A stretch of DNA of 63,334 nt from Oscillospiraceae bacterium (GTDB taxonomy: Bacteria > Bacillota > Clostridia > Oscillospirales > Oscillospiraceae), in contig JARIAU010000084.1 of assembly GCA_029257695.1 (NCBI GenBank), positions 1 to 63,334 of the forward strand, in the 5' to 3' direction. The notes below the pieces were generated by a model. The model made no database searches. It had not been told where the DNA came from and saw only the letters and a program-made list of their open reading frames with translations. Position 1 is the first letter of the stretch. The number at the start of each line of letters is the position of its first letter. The position numbers and the translations under genes were made by a program. Below, piece by piece: positions 24,904-32,958 of this stretch.

Positions 24904-25575
24904 TCAGTCGTTCTTTTGAGAATGTTTTGTGATCAGCTTGATCAGAATTCCGTAATAGAAAACACCGAAAACCGTAAGCAGAAGAAAGACAACAACCCCC
25001 ATAGCCACATGGATGGCAAACCCAAGCGCCAAAGAAGTAATGAGTCCAAGAATGCAGTAAAAGGGGAGAGTTTTGCGCGTGAAATCCTTCATGTTGTTTT
25101 TGGTGAAGGTTTCTTGCGACGCTTCCTTCAGATTAGAAGTCATCTGATCCTTCAACTGCCCGACCACTTCGTGCAGCTCCTCCGGAGAGTCGATGGTGAC
25201 ATCAGCTCCCTTTGCTTTCAGCTCTGCCGCATTTTGGTTGATTTTTCGGTTCATTGTAACGAACAGATAGACGGCAATGACCATGAAGAAGATACCCATC
25301 CATCGATTGTAACTGAACAAAGCAAACAGGAGACCACACAGGAAGAAAAAGCCGGAGACAAATGCGGTGACCACACGCCCGACCTTGGGATCGTTGGTCG
25401 AAAAAGATTTTGTTGTGCTGTATCCCATGCGGGCCTTTCCGCGGGTCTGCTGAGGAGCTGCCGCAGGACGGATGGTTCGTTCAGAGACGATTCCGTCTTC
25501 CGGGGTAATTTGAACCGTTTCTTCGGTATAGAAAATGCCGTGCTCGTCCGTGCGATGGGTGCGTTCTTGTTTCAT
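24904..25575 (-). CDS. Four-helix membrane protein, unknown
   Basis: A 223-residue protein with a polar N-terminal 65 residues (MKQERTHRTDEHGIFYTEET), a hydrophobic hairpin (VVTAFVSGFFFLCGLLFALF and MGIFFMVIAVYLFVTM), a charged helical middle (SPEELHEVVGQLKDQM) and a second hairpin (LPFYCILGLITSLALGFAIH and MGVVVFLLLTVFGVFYYGIL). No family recognised. ATG follows GGAGGATCTCC. It lies 32 bases after the DUF4097 lipoprotein gene and ends at a terminator, so the two probably share an operon and may act together at the envelope. Confidence 0.75.
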   Translation of the reverse strand: MKQERTHRTDEHGIFYTEETVQITPEDGIVSERTIRPAAAPQQTRGKARMGYSTTKSFSTNDPKVGRVVTAFVSGFFFLCGLLFALFSYNRWMGIFFMVIAVYLFVTMNRKINQNAAELKAKGADVTIDSPEELHEVVGQLKDQMTSNLKEASQETFTKNNMKDFTRKTLPFYCILGLITSLALGFAIHVAMGVVVFLLLTVFGVFYYGILIKLITKHSQKND

Positions 25576-25607
25576 GGAGATCCTCCGTTCTATGCGTGCA
25601 AAGTAGG

Positions 25608-26480
25608 TCAGGTTGCGTTATCCGTGAGAATGACATCGCCGGATGTGGATTTGATCACAACGGAAGGAGAGCCTTCGGTCTGGAAAGGAGCTTTTTCAGA
25701 AGTGCCGTTACAGTTGAGGGTGCCTGCATGCTCCACCGTCCAGCCGACCGGATGAGACAGGGATACCTCGATGTGTCCGGCGGTGCTTGTCATCGTGCCC
25801 TGAGTAGCGATCGAGCCGTTGATGGTGGTTTTTCCGCCGAGAGAGATGGTATCCAGAGTGCCGAACGAACCGTTCAGATTCGTAAGACCGAGCGAAGAGA
25901 CAACTTCTGCCGTGGAAACAGAGAGATTGGTTCCATCAATGGAACCGAAGGGCGCATTCAAGTCCATATCTTCCGCCACGATGCCGTCCATTCGGATGTC
26001 ACCGGAATTGGAAGACAGCGAAAGGGAATGACAGGTGATGTTTTCCACCTCGATGTTTCCGTACAGGGAATTGATTCGGATGTCGGACAATTCCGTCCCT
26101 TCCGGAACGGTAATGGTGATAAAGAGGGATTCGGATTTTGGTACATACTGCTGTTTTGCATCCAGTCCGAGGAGCTGCAAATGACCATCGGGATTATCGG
26201 CCATGTACCAAGCCGTTGCGCCCCAAAGAGTGTAGTCCATGGTCCAGGCATCTCCGGAGACGATTCGCACATTGGCAGACACAGTTTCCAGAGTCAGCGA
26301 ATGGAATTCATTGATCTCGAAGGGAGCGCCGGAACTATCCAACTCTTCGGTCAAAGAGGAGGAATCAGCGTTCGACGAGGAAGTACCGGAGGCGGAGCTT
26401 CCGGAAGGGGTGGCCGAGGAACAGGAGGACAGCAGAAGGGTGCCTGCCAGGCACAGTGAAATCAGTGTCTTTCGTTTCAT
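25608..26480 (-). CDS. DUF4097-type adhesin-like lipoprotein
   Basis: A 290-residue lipoprotein. The signal MKRKTLISLCLAGTL ends in the lipobox LSSC, then a Ser-rich linker. Residues about 75-285 form the short repeating beta-strand pattern of DUF4097/DUF4098 beta-helix proteins (SLYGNIEVENITCHSLSLSS, GDIRMDGIVAEDMDLNAPFG, TSTAGHIEVSLSHP, SGDVILTD). Start chosen at the ATG behind AAAGGAATGGTAAC. Such proteins are often linked to envelope-stress sensing. It is co-directional and close to the membrane protein at 24904. Confidence 0.82.
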   Translation of the reverse strand: MKRKTLISLCLAGTLLLSSCSSATPSGSSASGTSSSNADSSSLTEELDSSGAPFEINEFHSLTLETVSANVRIVSGDAWTMDYTLWGATAWYMADNPDGHLQLLGLDAKQQYVPKSESLFITITVPEGTELSDIRINSLYGNIEVENITCHSLSLSSNSGDIRMDGIVAEDMDLNAPFGSIDGTNLSVSTAEVVSSLGLTNLNGSFGTLDTISLGGKTTINGSIATQGTMTSTAGHIEVSLSHPVGWTVEHAGTLNCNGTSEKAPFQTEGSPSVVIKSTSGDVILTDNAT

Positions 26481-26644
26481 GTTACCATTCCTTTCTTTTG
26501 CAACAGGGTTAAAATTCAAATAGTTTTTGAATGAAAACAGTTTACTCCAGCAAAGTAAGATTGTAAAGAGTTAAAATGGGAAAATATTCGCATAAAAAGA
26601 ACGGCGCGCAAGCACACTTGCATCGAAGGGGCGAGCGAAAAAGA

Positions 26645-26672
26645 AAAGCGGCGTGTCTGAAAACACGCCGCT
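26645..26672 (-). terminator. Terminator after MATE gene
   Basis: Arms AAGCGGCGTGT / ACACGCCGCTT, followed by TTCTTTTTC on the minus strand. Between this and the DUF4097 gene start the sequence is AT-rich without other clear signals. Confidence 0.82.
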
Positions 26673-26681
26673 TGGCAGGGG

Positions 26682-28019
26682 TCAGGAAGGAAGGATTTGG
26701 TTGGATTCCCGCAGACAGAAGCGCACATAAAAGACCACTCCGACAATGGTGGTGACGGTTTCTGTCACCGGGAAGGTGAGCCAAAAAGCAGACAGTCCAA
26801 TCTGCGCAAATAGATAACCCAAGGGGACAAACAGCACAATGGTACGGATGACCGTCAGCAGGGTGCTTTTGAAGGCATGCCCTACCGCCTGGAAAAACAC
26901 CGGATAGGTGAGGGAGGTCACTGCAGGAATAAAGCTGATGCCGATCCAACGGAAGCCGACCACACCGATGTCGATGACGGTTTGGTCATTGGTGAACACA
27001 TCCAGCATTGGCCCCGGGATCAACACAAAGCAGAGGGTGCCGATGGCCATCAAAGAAATGCCCACGACCAAAGCGGTGTTCAGTGTTTTTTTGCAGCGGT
27101 CGATTCTCCGTGCGGCGAAGTTGTAGCTGATCATCGGGACAATGCAGGTGTGCAGCGCCCCCATGGGGATGAAAAAGAAGGCCTGCCATTTGTAGTACAG
27201 TCCCAGCGCCGTCACGGCGGCATCCGAGAACTGGGACAGGATCAGGTTCAACCCCAGAATATAAACTGTAAAGGCGGATTGCATCACGATACTGGGAATG
27301 CCCAGTTTGTAGATCGTTTTCAGTTCCCCGGCATATTTGCTCAGGGGAGGGGATTTTCGCAGTGCCTTAGGCATGACGATCAAGGCGGCTACGATCTGTC
27401 CAGCCACAGTAGCGATGGCCGCACCGGCGATGCCCAGCTCCGGCAGGCCGAACAAACCAAAAATCAGCAGAGGGTCCAGAATAATGTTGGTCAGAGCACC
27501 GGCAATCTGGGCGATGGTGGGTGTTTTCATATCGCCGTTGGCTTGCAGGACCTTGGACCACATGCTTTCTGCAAACAGTCCCATGCTGAACACGCACACG
27601 ATCCGTCCGTAGACGATCACATCCTGAATGACGACCTCGGAGTCTGTGGACATGGATGCATACGAGGGCAGGATCAGATAGCAAATCAGAGCAAAAATCC
27701 CCCAAAGGCACAGTGCCAGCGGAGCGGACATCCCTGCGGCATCTTCCGATTCCCGCTTCAGATTGACTCCCATGCGGTGGGCCATGCAGGTGTTGATGCC
27801 AACGCCGGTACCCACAGCAAATGCAATCATCAGCAGCTGAATGGGAAAAATAATAGAAAGGGCGGTCAGGCCGGAATCGGAATAATTTCCGATAAAGAAG
27901 CTGTCCACGATATTGTAAAGGGCCTGAATCAGCTGGGCCAGCATCACCGGGGGCGCCATTTTCAACAGCACCCGCCCAATATGCTCAGTGTCAAAGAGAT
28001 TGGTTTCTGTCTGCGTCAT
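26682..28019 (-). CDS. MATE-family efflux transporter
   Basis: A 445-residue, 12-helix multidrug and toxin extrusion protein that exports cations or drugs using H+ or Na+. Typical parts are VLLKMAPPVMLAQLIQALYN and VDSFFIGNYSDSGLTALSI in helix 1-2, and VLQANGDMKTPTIAQIAGAL with LDPLLIFGLF in the first half, repeated in the second half. The ATG at 28019 follows GAGGCGAAATCT; an ATG seven codons earlier has a poorer site. It has a consensus promoter and its own terminator. Substrate unknown. Confidence 0.93.
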   Translation of the reverse strand: MTQTETNLFDTEHIGRVLLKMAPPVMLAQLIQALYNIVDSFFIGNYSDSGLTALSIIFPIQLLMIAFAVGTGVGINTCMAHRMGVNLKRESEDAAGMSAPLALCLWGIFALICYLILPSYASMSTDSEVVIQDVIVYGRIVCVFSMGLFAESMWSKVLQANGDMKTPTIAQIAGALTNIILDPLLIFGLFGLPELGIAGAAIATVAGQIVAALIVMPKALRKSPPLSKYAGELKTIYKLGIPSIVMQSAFTVYILGLNLILSQFSDAAVTALGLYYKWQAFFFIPMGALHTCIVPMISYNFAARRIDRCKKTLNTALVVGISLMAIGTLCFVLIPGPMLDVFTNDQTVIDIGVVGFRWIGISFIPAVTSLTYPVFFQAVGHAFKSTLLTVIRTIVLFVPLGYLFAQIGLSAFWLTFPVTETVTTIVGVVFYVRFCLRESNQILPS

Positions 28020-28060
28020 AGATTTCGCCTCATACTTCAAATAATAAAGATACGAATCAA

Positions 28061-28089
28061 ATTATAGAAGTGCAAACAAAATCTGTCAA
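28061..28089 (-). promoter_or_regulatory. Consensus promoter of MATE gene
   Basis: Perfect TTGACA, 17-base spacer, perfect TATAAT on the minus strand, about 40 bases before the ATG. Confidence 0.88.
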
Positions 28090-28290
28090 TTCCGGGAGGA
28101 TAAAATTAAAGGAGAAATGAATAGAACTTTTCTAAAAGATCCGATTGAAAATTGTGCAGAGTGATAGAAGTAAAAATAGAAGGAAATAAGGCCGGAAAAT
28201 TTTCGAAAAGAGGACTTGCGTCCTTCCTTTTTTGAAATTTGTATGATAGAATATCTCATTGTGATAAAAAAACACGGAGGGATGAGAATC

Positions 28291-29775
28291 ATGGGTGCCA
28301 TCGGTTTTGATAATGACAAATATTTGGCAATGCAGTCGGAGCAGATCCGGAAACGAATTGACCAGTTCGGCGGAAAGCTGTATCTGGAGTTCGGCGGAAA
28401 GCTGTTTGATGACTATCATGCATCCCGTGTTCTGCCCGGATTTGCGCCGGACAGTAAGATGTGCATGCTGCAGCAGCTGAAGGACGATGTGGAAATCGTC
28501 ATCGTCATCAATGCGGCGGACATCGAATCCAACAAAATTCGAGGCGACTATGGCATCACATATGACGAGGATGTGCTGCGTCTGATCGATACCTTCCGGG
28601 AGCTGGGGCTGTATGTAGGCAGTGTGGTGCTGACCCGCTACAATGGACAGCCGGCGGCAGACGCATTCCTGAAGCGTTTGACCAATTTGGGTATTCAGAA
28701 TTATCGGCATTATCCCATTGCTGGATACCCGTCTAATGTGGCCCATATTGTCAGCGAAGAGGGTCTGGGTAAGAATGATTACATTGAGACCAGCCGTTCT
28801 CTGGTGGTCATTACGGCCCCCGGTCCCGGCAGCGGCAAAATGGCAACCTGCCTGAGCCAGCTTTATCATGACCATAACCGGGGAATCAAGGCCGGTTATG
28901 CCAAGTTTGAAACCTTCCCGGTGTGGAACCTGCCGCTGAAGCACCCGGTCAATCTGGCCTACGAAGCTGCCACGGCAGATCTGAACGATGTGGATATGAT
29001 CGATCCCTTCCATCTGGCGGCCTATGGCGAAACGGCCATCAACTATAACCGAGATGTGGAGATTTTTCCGGTGCTGAGTGCCATTTTTGAGTGCATTCAG
29101 GGGAGCAGCCCCTATCAGTCCCCTACGGATATGGGCGTCAATATGGCGGGCAACTGCATCGTGGACGATGAAGTTTGCTGTGCGGCCAGCCGGAACGAAA
29201 TTCTGCGTCGGTATTTTGCCGCCTGTGTAGACCTTTATAAGGGGACCGGCGATGAAAAGCAGGTCCAGAAACTGGAATTGCTGATGAATCAGGCGGGAGT
29301 ATCTCCGGACAATTCCCCGGTGGTGGTGGCGGCCCGGCAGAAGGCGGCGGAAACAGGTGCGCCTGCCGGAGCTATGCTGCTGCCCGACGGCAGCGTCGTG
29401 ACCGGAAGGACTTCTGATACGCTGGGTGCTGCTTCTGCCATGATTTTGAATGCGTTGAAGGTTCTGGGCGGCATTGACGATCAGTTTGATCTGATTTCGG
29501 CCCATGTTTTGGAACCGATTTGCCAGCTCAAGACCCAACACCTGCGGCACCACAACCCCAGACTGCATCCGGACGAAGTTCTGATTGCCCTTGCTATTTC
29601 TGCCTTGACCAATCCTATGGCAGCCTTGGCGCAGGAGCAGCTGGATAAGCTGCGGGGCAGCGATGCGCATTTTTCTGTGATCCTCAATGAGGAGGATGAA
29701 AACCTTCTTCGTCGGTTGAATATCAATGTCAGCTGCGAACCGGATTACGAAAATAAGCGCTTGTTCCACAAATAA
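28291..29775 (+). CDS. DUF1846 family protein
   Basis: A 494-residue cytoplasmic protein of the DUF1846 family, conserved in Firmicutes and of unknown function. It begins MGAIGFDNDKYLAMQSEQIR. Around residue 178-184 is a Walker A-like run APGPGSGKMAT (Lys about 183), which suggests nucleotide binding. Also notable is FECIQGSSPYQSPTDMGVNM. The length fits the family. The start at 28291 has GGAGGG about ten bases upstream; the ATG at 28282 is too close to it. Terminator follows directly. Confidence 0.88.
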   Translation: MGAIGFDNDKYLAMQSEQIRKRIDQFGGKLYLEFGGKLFDDYHASRVLPGFAPDSKMCMLQQLKDDVEIVIVINAADIESNKIRGDYGITYDEDVLRLIDTFRELGLYVGSVVLTRYNGQPAADAFLKRLTNLGIQNYRHYPIAGYPSNVAHIVSEEGLGKNDYIETSRSLVVITAPGPGSGKMATCLSQLYHDHNRGIKAGYAKFETFPVWNLPLKHPVNLAYEAATADLNDVDMIDPFHLAAYGETAINYNRDVEIFPVLSAIFECIQGSSPYQSPTDMGVNMAGNCIVDDEVCCAASRNEILRRYFAACVDLYKGTGDEKQVQKLELLMNQAGVSPDNSPVVVAARQKAAETGAPAGAMLLPDGSVVTGRTSDTLGAASAMILNALKVLGGIDDQFDLISAHVLEPICQLKTQHLRHHNPRLHPDEVLIALAISALTNPMAALAQEQLDKLRGSDAHFSVILNEEDENLLRRLNINVSCEPDYENKRLFHK

Positions 29776-29787
29776 AAACGAATGATA

Positions 29788-29825
29788 ACACCCCTCAGAT
29801 CGGTTGATCTGAGGGGTGTTGTTTT
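29788..29825 (+). terminator. Terminator after DUF1846 gene
   Basis: Stem ACACCCCTCAGATC / GATCTGAGGGGTGT, then TGTTTTG. Confidence 0.88.
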
Positions 29826-29845
29826 GTTTGGGACGAATGGTGTAT

Positions 29846-31066
29846 TCAGGTTGCGGCTGCTCGGCCGGCCAAAAGTCCGGAGCACCATGCCCAGTGCAGA
29901 TTATAGCCGCCGCAGTCACCGACCACATCCAACAGCTCACCGGCCAGAAACAGGCCGGAGTGATGGATTACGGAAAAATCCGGATTCAGCTGATGCAAAG
30001 CGATGCCGCCGCCGGTGACCTGAGCCTGCGTCCAGTCCAGTGTGCCGGATATGGGGAAGGACCAGTGCTTGAGCTGCTGAGCCAGCTGATTCAGCTCCTG
30101 AGCGGAGACAGAAGAAACCGGCCGTGACAGTGGGGAGAGCCCAATTTGTTTGGTCACAGCATAAAGCAGTTTTTTATGAATCAAACCGGGGAGAAAATGC
30201 TCCAATGTTTGACGGGCGGAACGCTTTTTCCAGAAAAACAGATAGGATTGCAGCTCGGACAGACTAAGTTGAGGGAGCAGATCTACCTCCAATGCAGGGC
30301 GTCGAACGCCGGGGGTCAGATGGCAAGATAATTGAAAGGCAGGTATGCCGGAAAGCCCGTAGTCGGTGAATTGAATTTCGCCCAATTCTGACGCAAGGAC
30401 TCGGTTGCCGTCGGTGAGTGTCAGCTTGCCGTGGGCACGAACGCCCTTGAGTCCCTTGAGGGCCGGATTGTTGCATCGGAAGGCAGTCAGACAGGGATAG
30501 ACCGGACGGGAGGAAAGTCCCAGTGTGTCCGCAAGGGAAAGGGCAGAGCCATCGGAGCCTTGCTTGGGAGCGGCCATACCACCGCCGGTAAGAACGACCC
30601 GATCGGCGGAGAAACGCTGCCCGGATGCACAGTGTATCTGATAGCGGTCTTTGGTTCGGTACAGCTCTGTCACTTTGCAGTCACAATGGACGGCGATGCG
30701 ATGCTGTTCCAATCCCTGCAGCAAGACATCCAGGACAGTAGAGGCTTGCCGGGAGTAGGGATATACCCGACCCATTTCCTCTGTGGCACAAATCAGTCCT
30801 AAGTCTGCAAAAAAATCCGTTGCCATGGATTGGGGCATCTGCGCCAGAAAGGCGGCGAGCCGCTGGGGATCTGAAGAGTGATAGTGCAGCGGCGCCAAAT
30901 TCTCGTTGGTGAGATTGCACCGTCCGTTTCCGGTGGCAAGGATTTTTTTGCCCACCCGGTCCAATCCCTCCAGTACCGTGATGGAAAGGGAAGGGTCGGT
31001 TTGGGCGGCGGAAATGGCAGCGGCAAGGCCGGAAGCACCGCCGCCAATGACGATCAGTTGTTTCAT
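29846..31066 (-). CDS. BaiN/HI0933-type FAD-dependent oxidoreductase
   Basis: A 406-residue flavoprotein. The FAD fold starts MKQLIVIGGGASGLAAAISA, followed by GNGRCNLTNENL and the C-terminal LFLAGELLDVVGDCGGYNLHWAW, hallmarks of the HI0933/BaiN family. Some members reduce bile-acid intermediates, but most are uncharacterised, so the substrate is open. Its ATG overlaps the stop of the upstream pseudouridine synthase as ATGA, so the two are translated together; the earlier in-frame ATG at 31090 lies inside that gene. Confidence 0.9.
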   Translation of the reverse strand: MKQLIVIGGGASGLAAAISAAQTDPSLSITVLEGLDRVGKKILATGNGRCNLTNENLAPLHYHSSDPQRLAAFLAQMPQSMATDFFADLGLICATEEMGRVYPYSRQASTVLDVLLQGLEQHRIAVHCDCKVTELYRTKDRYQIHCASGQRFSADRVVLTGGGMAAPKQGSDGSALSLADTLGLSSRPVYPCLTAFRCNNPALKGLKGVRAHGKLTLTDGNRVLASELGEIQFTDYGLSGIPAFQLSCHLTPGVRRPALEVDLLPQLSLSELQSYLFFWKKRSARQTLEHFLPGLIHKKLLYAVTKQIGLSPLSRPVSSVSAQELNQLAQQLKHWSFPISGTLDWTQAQVTGGGIALHQLNPDFSVIHHSGLFLAGELLDVVGDCGGYNLHWAWCSGLLAGRAAAT

Positions 31067-31731
31067 AACGCAGTCTCGCTTTCGGTCCAAAGTTGATTAA
31101 ACGCCTGCCAAGGTGGGGTGCAGGGCGGAAGAGCAGAAAATACCATGGGCGCTTCGGTCTGTGGATGCCGGAAGGAAACCTTGTGTGACCACAGGGCGAT
31201 GCCGGACATGGGAAAAGGTGCTGCGCCGTATTTTTTGTCCCCCACCAAAGGGAACCCATGGCCGGAAAACTGAGCTCGAATCTGATGGGTACGCCCGGTC
31301 ACAAGCTCAATCCGCACCAGACTGTTGCCGCCCACGCTTTGCAGCAGTTCATAGTTCAAAATAGCTTCTTTGGCCTCTTTTCCGGGCTGATTCGTAAGCA
31401 AGGTTTTGCGCTGAGCCTTGTCCCGAAGGAGCAGGTCCCGGAAGGTTCCTTGAGGTGCGGGAAGAACGCCCTCGACCACGGCCAAATAGACTTTGTGGAA
31501 GGAGCGATCCTGCACTTGTTTGGACAGGATCTGGTCGGCCAGACGGGAGCGGGCCAGCACCATAACACCCCCTACCACTTGGTCCAGACGATGCACCGTT
31601 CGGACGCAGGCTTTGGGGTCCCCCAAAGTCTGACGCACCAGATCCGGAACGCCGCCCGGTTCATCCACAGAGACGACCCCTGGGGGTTTCAGGCCGACGC
31701 AGATTCGATTGTCCTGATAAATCAATTCCAT
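31063..31731 (-). CDS. RluA-family RNA pseudouridine synthase
   Basis: A 222-residue enzyme that isomerises uridine to pseudouridine in RNA. The catalytic motif is VHRLDQVVGGVMVLARS with the active Asp in HRLD. It also has ELVTGRTHQIRAQFSGHGFPLVGDKKY, typical of RluA. No S4 domain. The exact target (23S rRNA or tRNA) is not predictable. GGAGGA lies 11 bases before the ATG. It is 24 bases downstream of the ArsC-like gene, forming a unit with it and the FAD enzyme. Confidence 0.92.
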   Translation of the reverse strand: MELIYQDNRICVGLKPPGVVSVDEPGGVPDLVRQTLGDPKACVRTVHRLDQVVGGVMVLARSRLADQILSKQVQDRSFHKVYLAVVEGVLPAPQGTFRDLLLRDKAQRKTLLTNQPGKEAKEAILNYELLQSVGGNSLVRIELVTGRTHQIRAQFSGHGFPLVGDKKYGAAPFPMSGIALWSHKVSFRHPQTEAPMVFSALPPCTPPWQAFNQLWTESETAL

Positions 31732-31755
31732 GGGGGATCTTCCTCCGTGTAATGG

Positions 31756-32109
31756 TTACGAGAGCAGCTTGGCTTCCCATTCTGCAGCTTTGAATCCGGT
31801 CAGGATGACCGTGTCCGTAATGACGAGGGGGCGCTTGATCAGCATCCCGTCCGTGGCCAGCAGCCGCAGCTGCTCCTCTTCGCTCATCAGAGGCAGCTTA
31901 TCCTTCAATTCCATGGACTTGTAGAGCAGACCGCTGGTGTTGAAAAAACGCTTCAGCGGCAGACCGCTGCGTTCATACCACTCCTTCAGTTCCTCAAAAG
32001 TGGGATTGTCTTCCTTGATATGGCGATCCTCGTGGGAGATACCGTGGTCATCCAGCCAGCGTTTGGCTTTTTGGCAGGTAGTGCACTTGGGATATTCGAT
32101 GAACAGCAT
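31756..32109 (-). CDS. ArsC/Spx-family thioredoxin-fold protein
   Basis: A 117-residue protein of the ArsC/YffB/Spx group. It opens MLFIEYPKCTTCQKAKRWLD with the CxxC pair Cys9/Cys12, has the NTSGLLYKSM segment, and near the end GMLIKRPLVI with the conserved Arg-Pro. It could be a glutathione- or thiol-dependent reductase or a redox regulator; a true arsenate reductase is not certain, and no other arsenic genes are nearby. ATG follows AAAGGAGG. Confidence 0.88.
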   Translation of the reverse strand: MLFIEYPKCTTCQKAKRWLDDHGISHEDRHIKEDNPTFEELKEWYERSGLPLKRFFNTSGLLYKSMELKDKLPLMSEEEQLRLLATDGMLIKRPLVITDTVILTGFKAAEWEAKLLS

Positions 32110-32133
32110 AGAAATGCCTCCTTTATCTTGTGA

Positions 32134-32781
32134 TTATGTCCTGTTCAGTATATCGGAATGTGGAACCGGTGTAAAGTGGCCAAGGAAAAGAGGGTGGTCC
32201 GGAGATTGGGTTGGAGTGCTCCGTGTGTCAATAAAATGATTCAGCAGCACCTCGGCCCGACGGGTCAGTTCGTCCAGAGAAAGGTCGATTTTTCCGGCCA
32301 GCCATTCCCAGTAAAGACTGGTAAGACCGCCGGCGCAGAAATGGATGGTGAGCAGATACTGGTCGTGTTCCTGTGTGCTGAATTTTTCCTCGTTCTGAAT
32401 CAAATAGTCCAGTGCCAGCTGAACCAATTCCTGCTCGATGAGAACAGAGGCGCTGGAGGCCATCACCTTGCGGAAAAAATCCAAGTCCGACTCCAAAATA
32501 CCTTGAATGTGACTTAGCACTGCATGGGACAGGTCAGTTGGGCCGATGGGAGCATCCAGCACTTGCTCCCGGATGCTGGAGAAGATCTCTTCAATCAGAT
32601 GATGAATCACATCTGGAATATCGCTGTAATGGGCATAAAAGGTCCCGCGATTGATTTCGGCACGCCGCACCACATCGGTTACTGTGATTTTTCCAAGTGG
32701 TTTTTCGTGCAGCAAATCGGCCAGTGCTTTCTGAATCAATTTGCGGGATCGGATCGCACTTCGGTACTCTGCTTTTGCCAT
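32134..32781 (-). CDS. TetR-family transcriptional regulator
   Basis: A 215-residue regulator. The N-terminal helix-turn-helix is ITVTDVVRRAEINRGTFYAH (about residues 36-55), followed by YSDIPDVIHHLIEEIF. The C-terminal ligand domain is of the DUF/TetR_C group with FCAGGLTSLYWEWLAGKIDLS. ATG follows GGAGGTGCCAAGTT. It is divergent from the MMPL/RND exporter gene and 177 bases from it, so it probably represses that operon. Confidence 0.92.
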   Translation of the reverse strand: MAKAEYRSAIRSRKLIQKALADLLHEKPLGKITVTDVVRRAEINRGTFYAHYSDIPDVIHHLIEEIFSSIREQVLDAPIGPTDLSHAVLSHIQGILESDLDFFRKVMASSASVLIEQELVQLALDYLIQNEEKFSTQEHDQYLLTIHFCAGGLTSLYWEWLAGKIDLSLDELTRRAEVLLNHFIDTRSTPTQSPDHPLFLGHFTPVPHSDILNRT

Positions 32782-32863
32782 AACTTGGCACCTCCAATGG
32801 AGAGAAAGTTCAACAATCCTTGCATATGTGTACAAAATCGAAAAATGTCCATTGGATTGTTGA

Positions 32864-32892
32864 TTGAATATCTGGGGTGACTCTATTATAAT
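32864..32892 (+). promoter_or_regulatory. Promoter of MMPL/GLUG operon
   Basis: TTGAAT, 17-base spacer, TATAAT. ACAAGT repeats flank the transcript start (32893-32915) and may be regulator sites. Confidence 0.65.
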
Positions 32893-32958
32893 ACAAGTAG
32901 ATAAAACCAACAAGTGTCTGATTTTGATAAAGTGAATGATTTTAAGCGAGGCGAGAGT

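Noticed and set aside
28117-28164. A 15-codon reading frame with AAAGGAG just before its ATG, upstream of DUF1846
   Set aside because: Spacing from the ribosome site is only two bases, the sequence is not hydrophobic or attenuator-like, and no terminator/antiterminator pair follows.
31756-32109. Arsenate reductase as specific function
   Set aside because: The protein is ArsC-fold, but there is no arsR, arsB or acr3 nearby, and the family includes many non-arsenate members, so only the family name is given.
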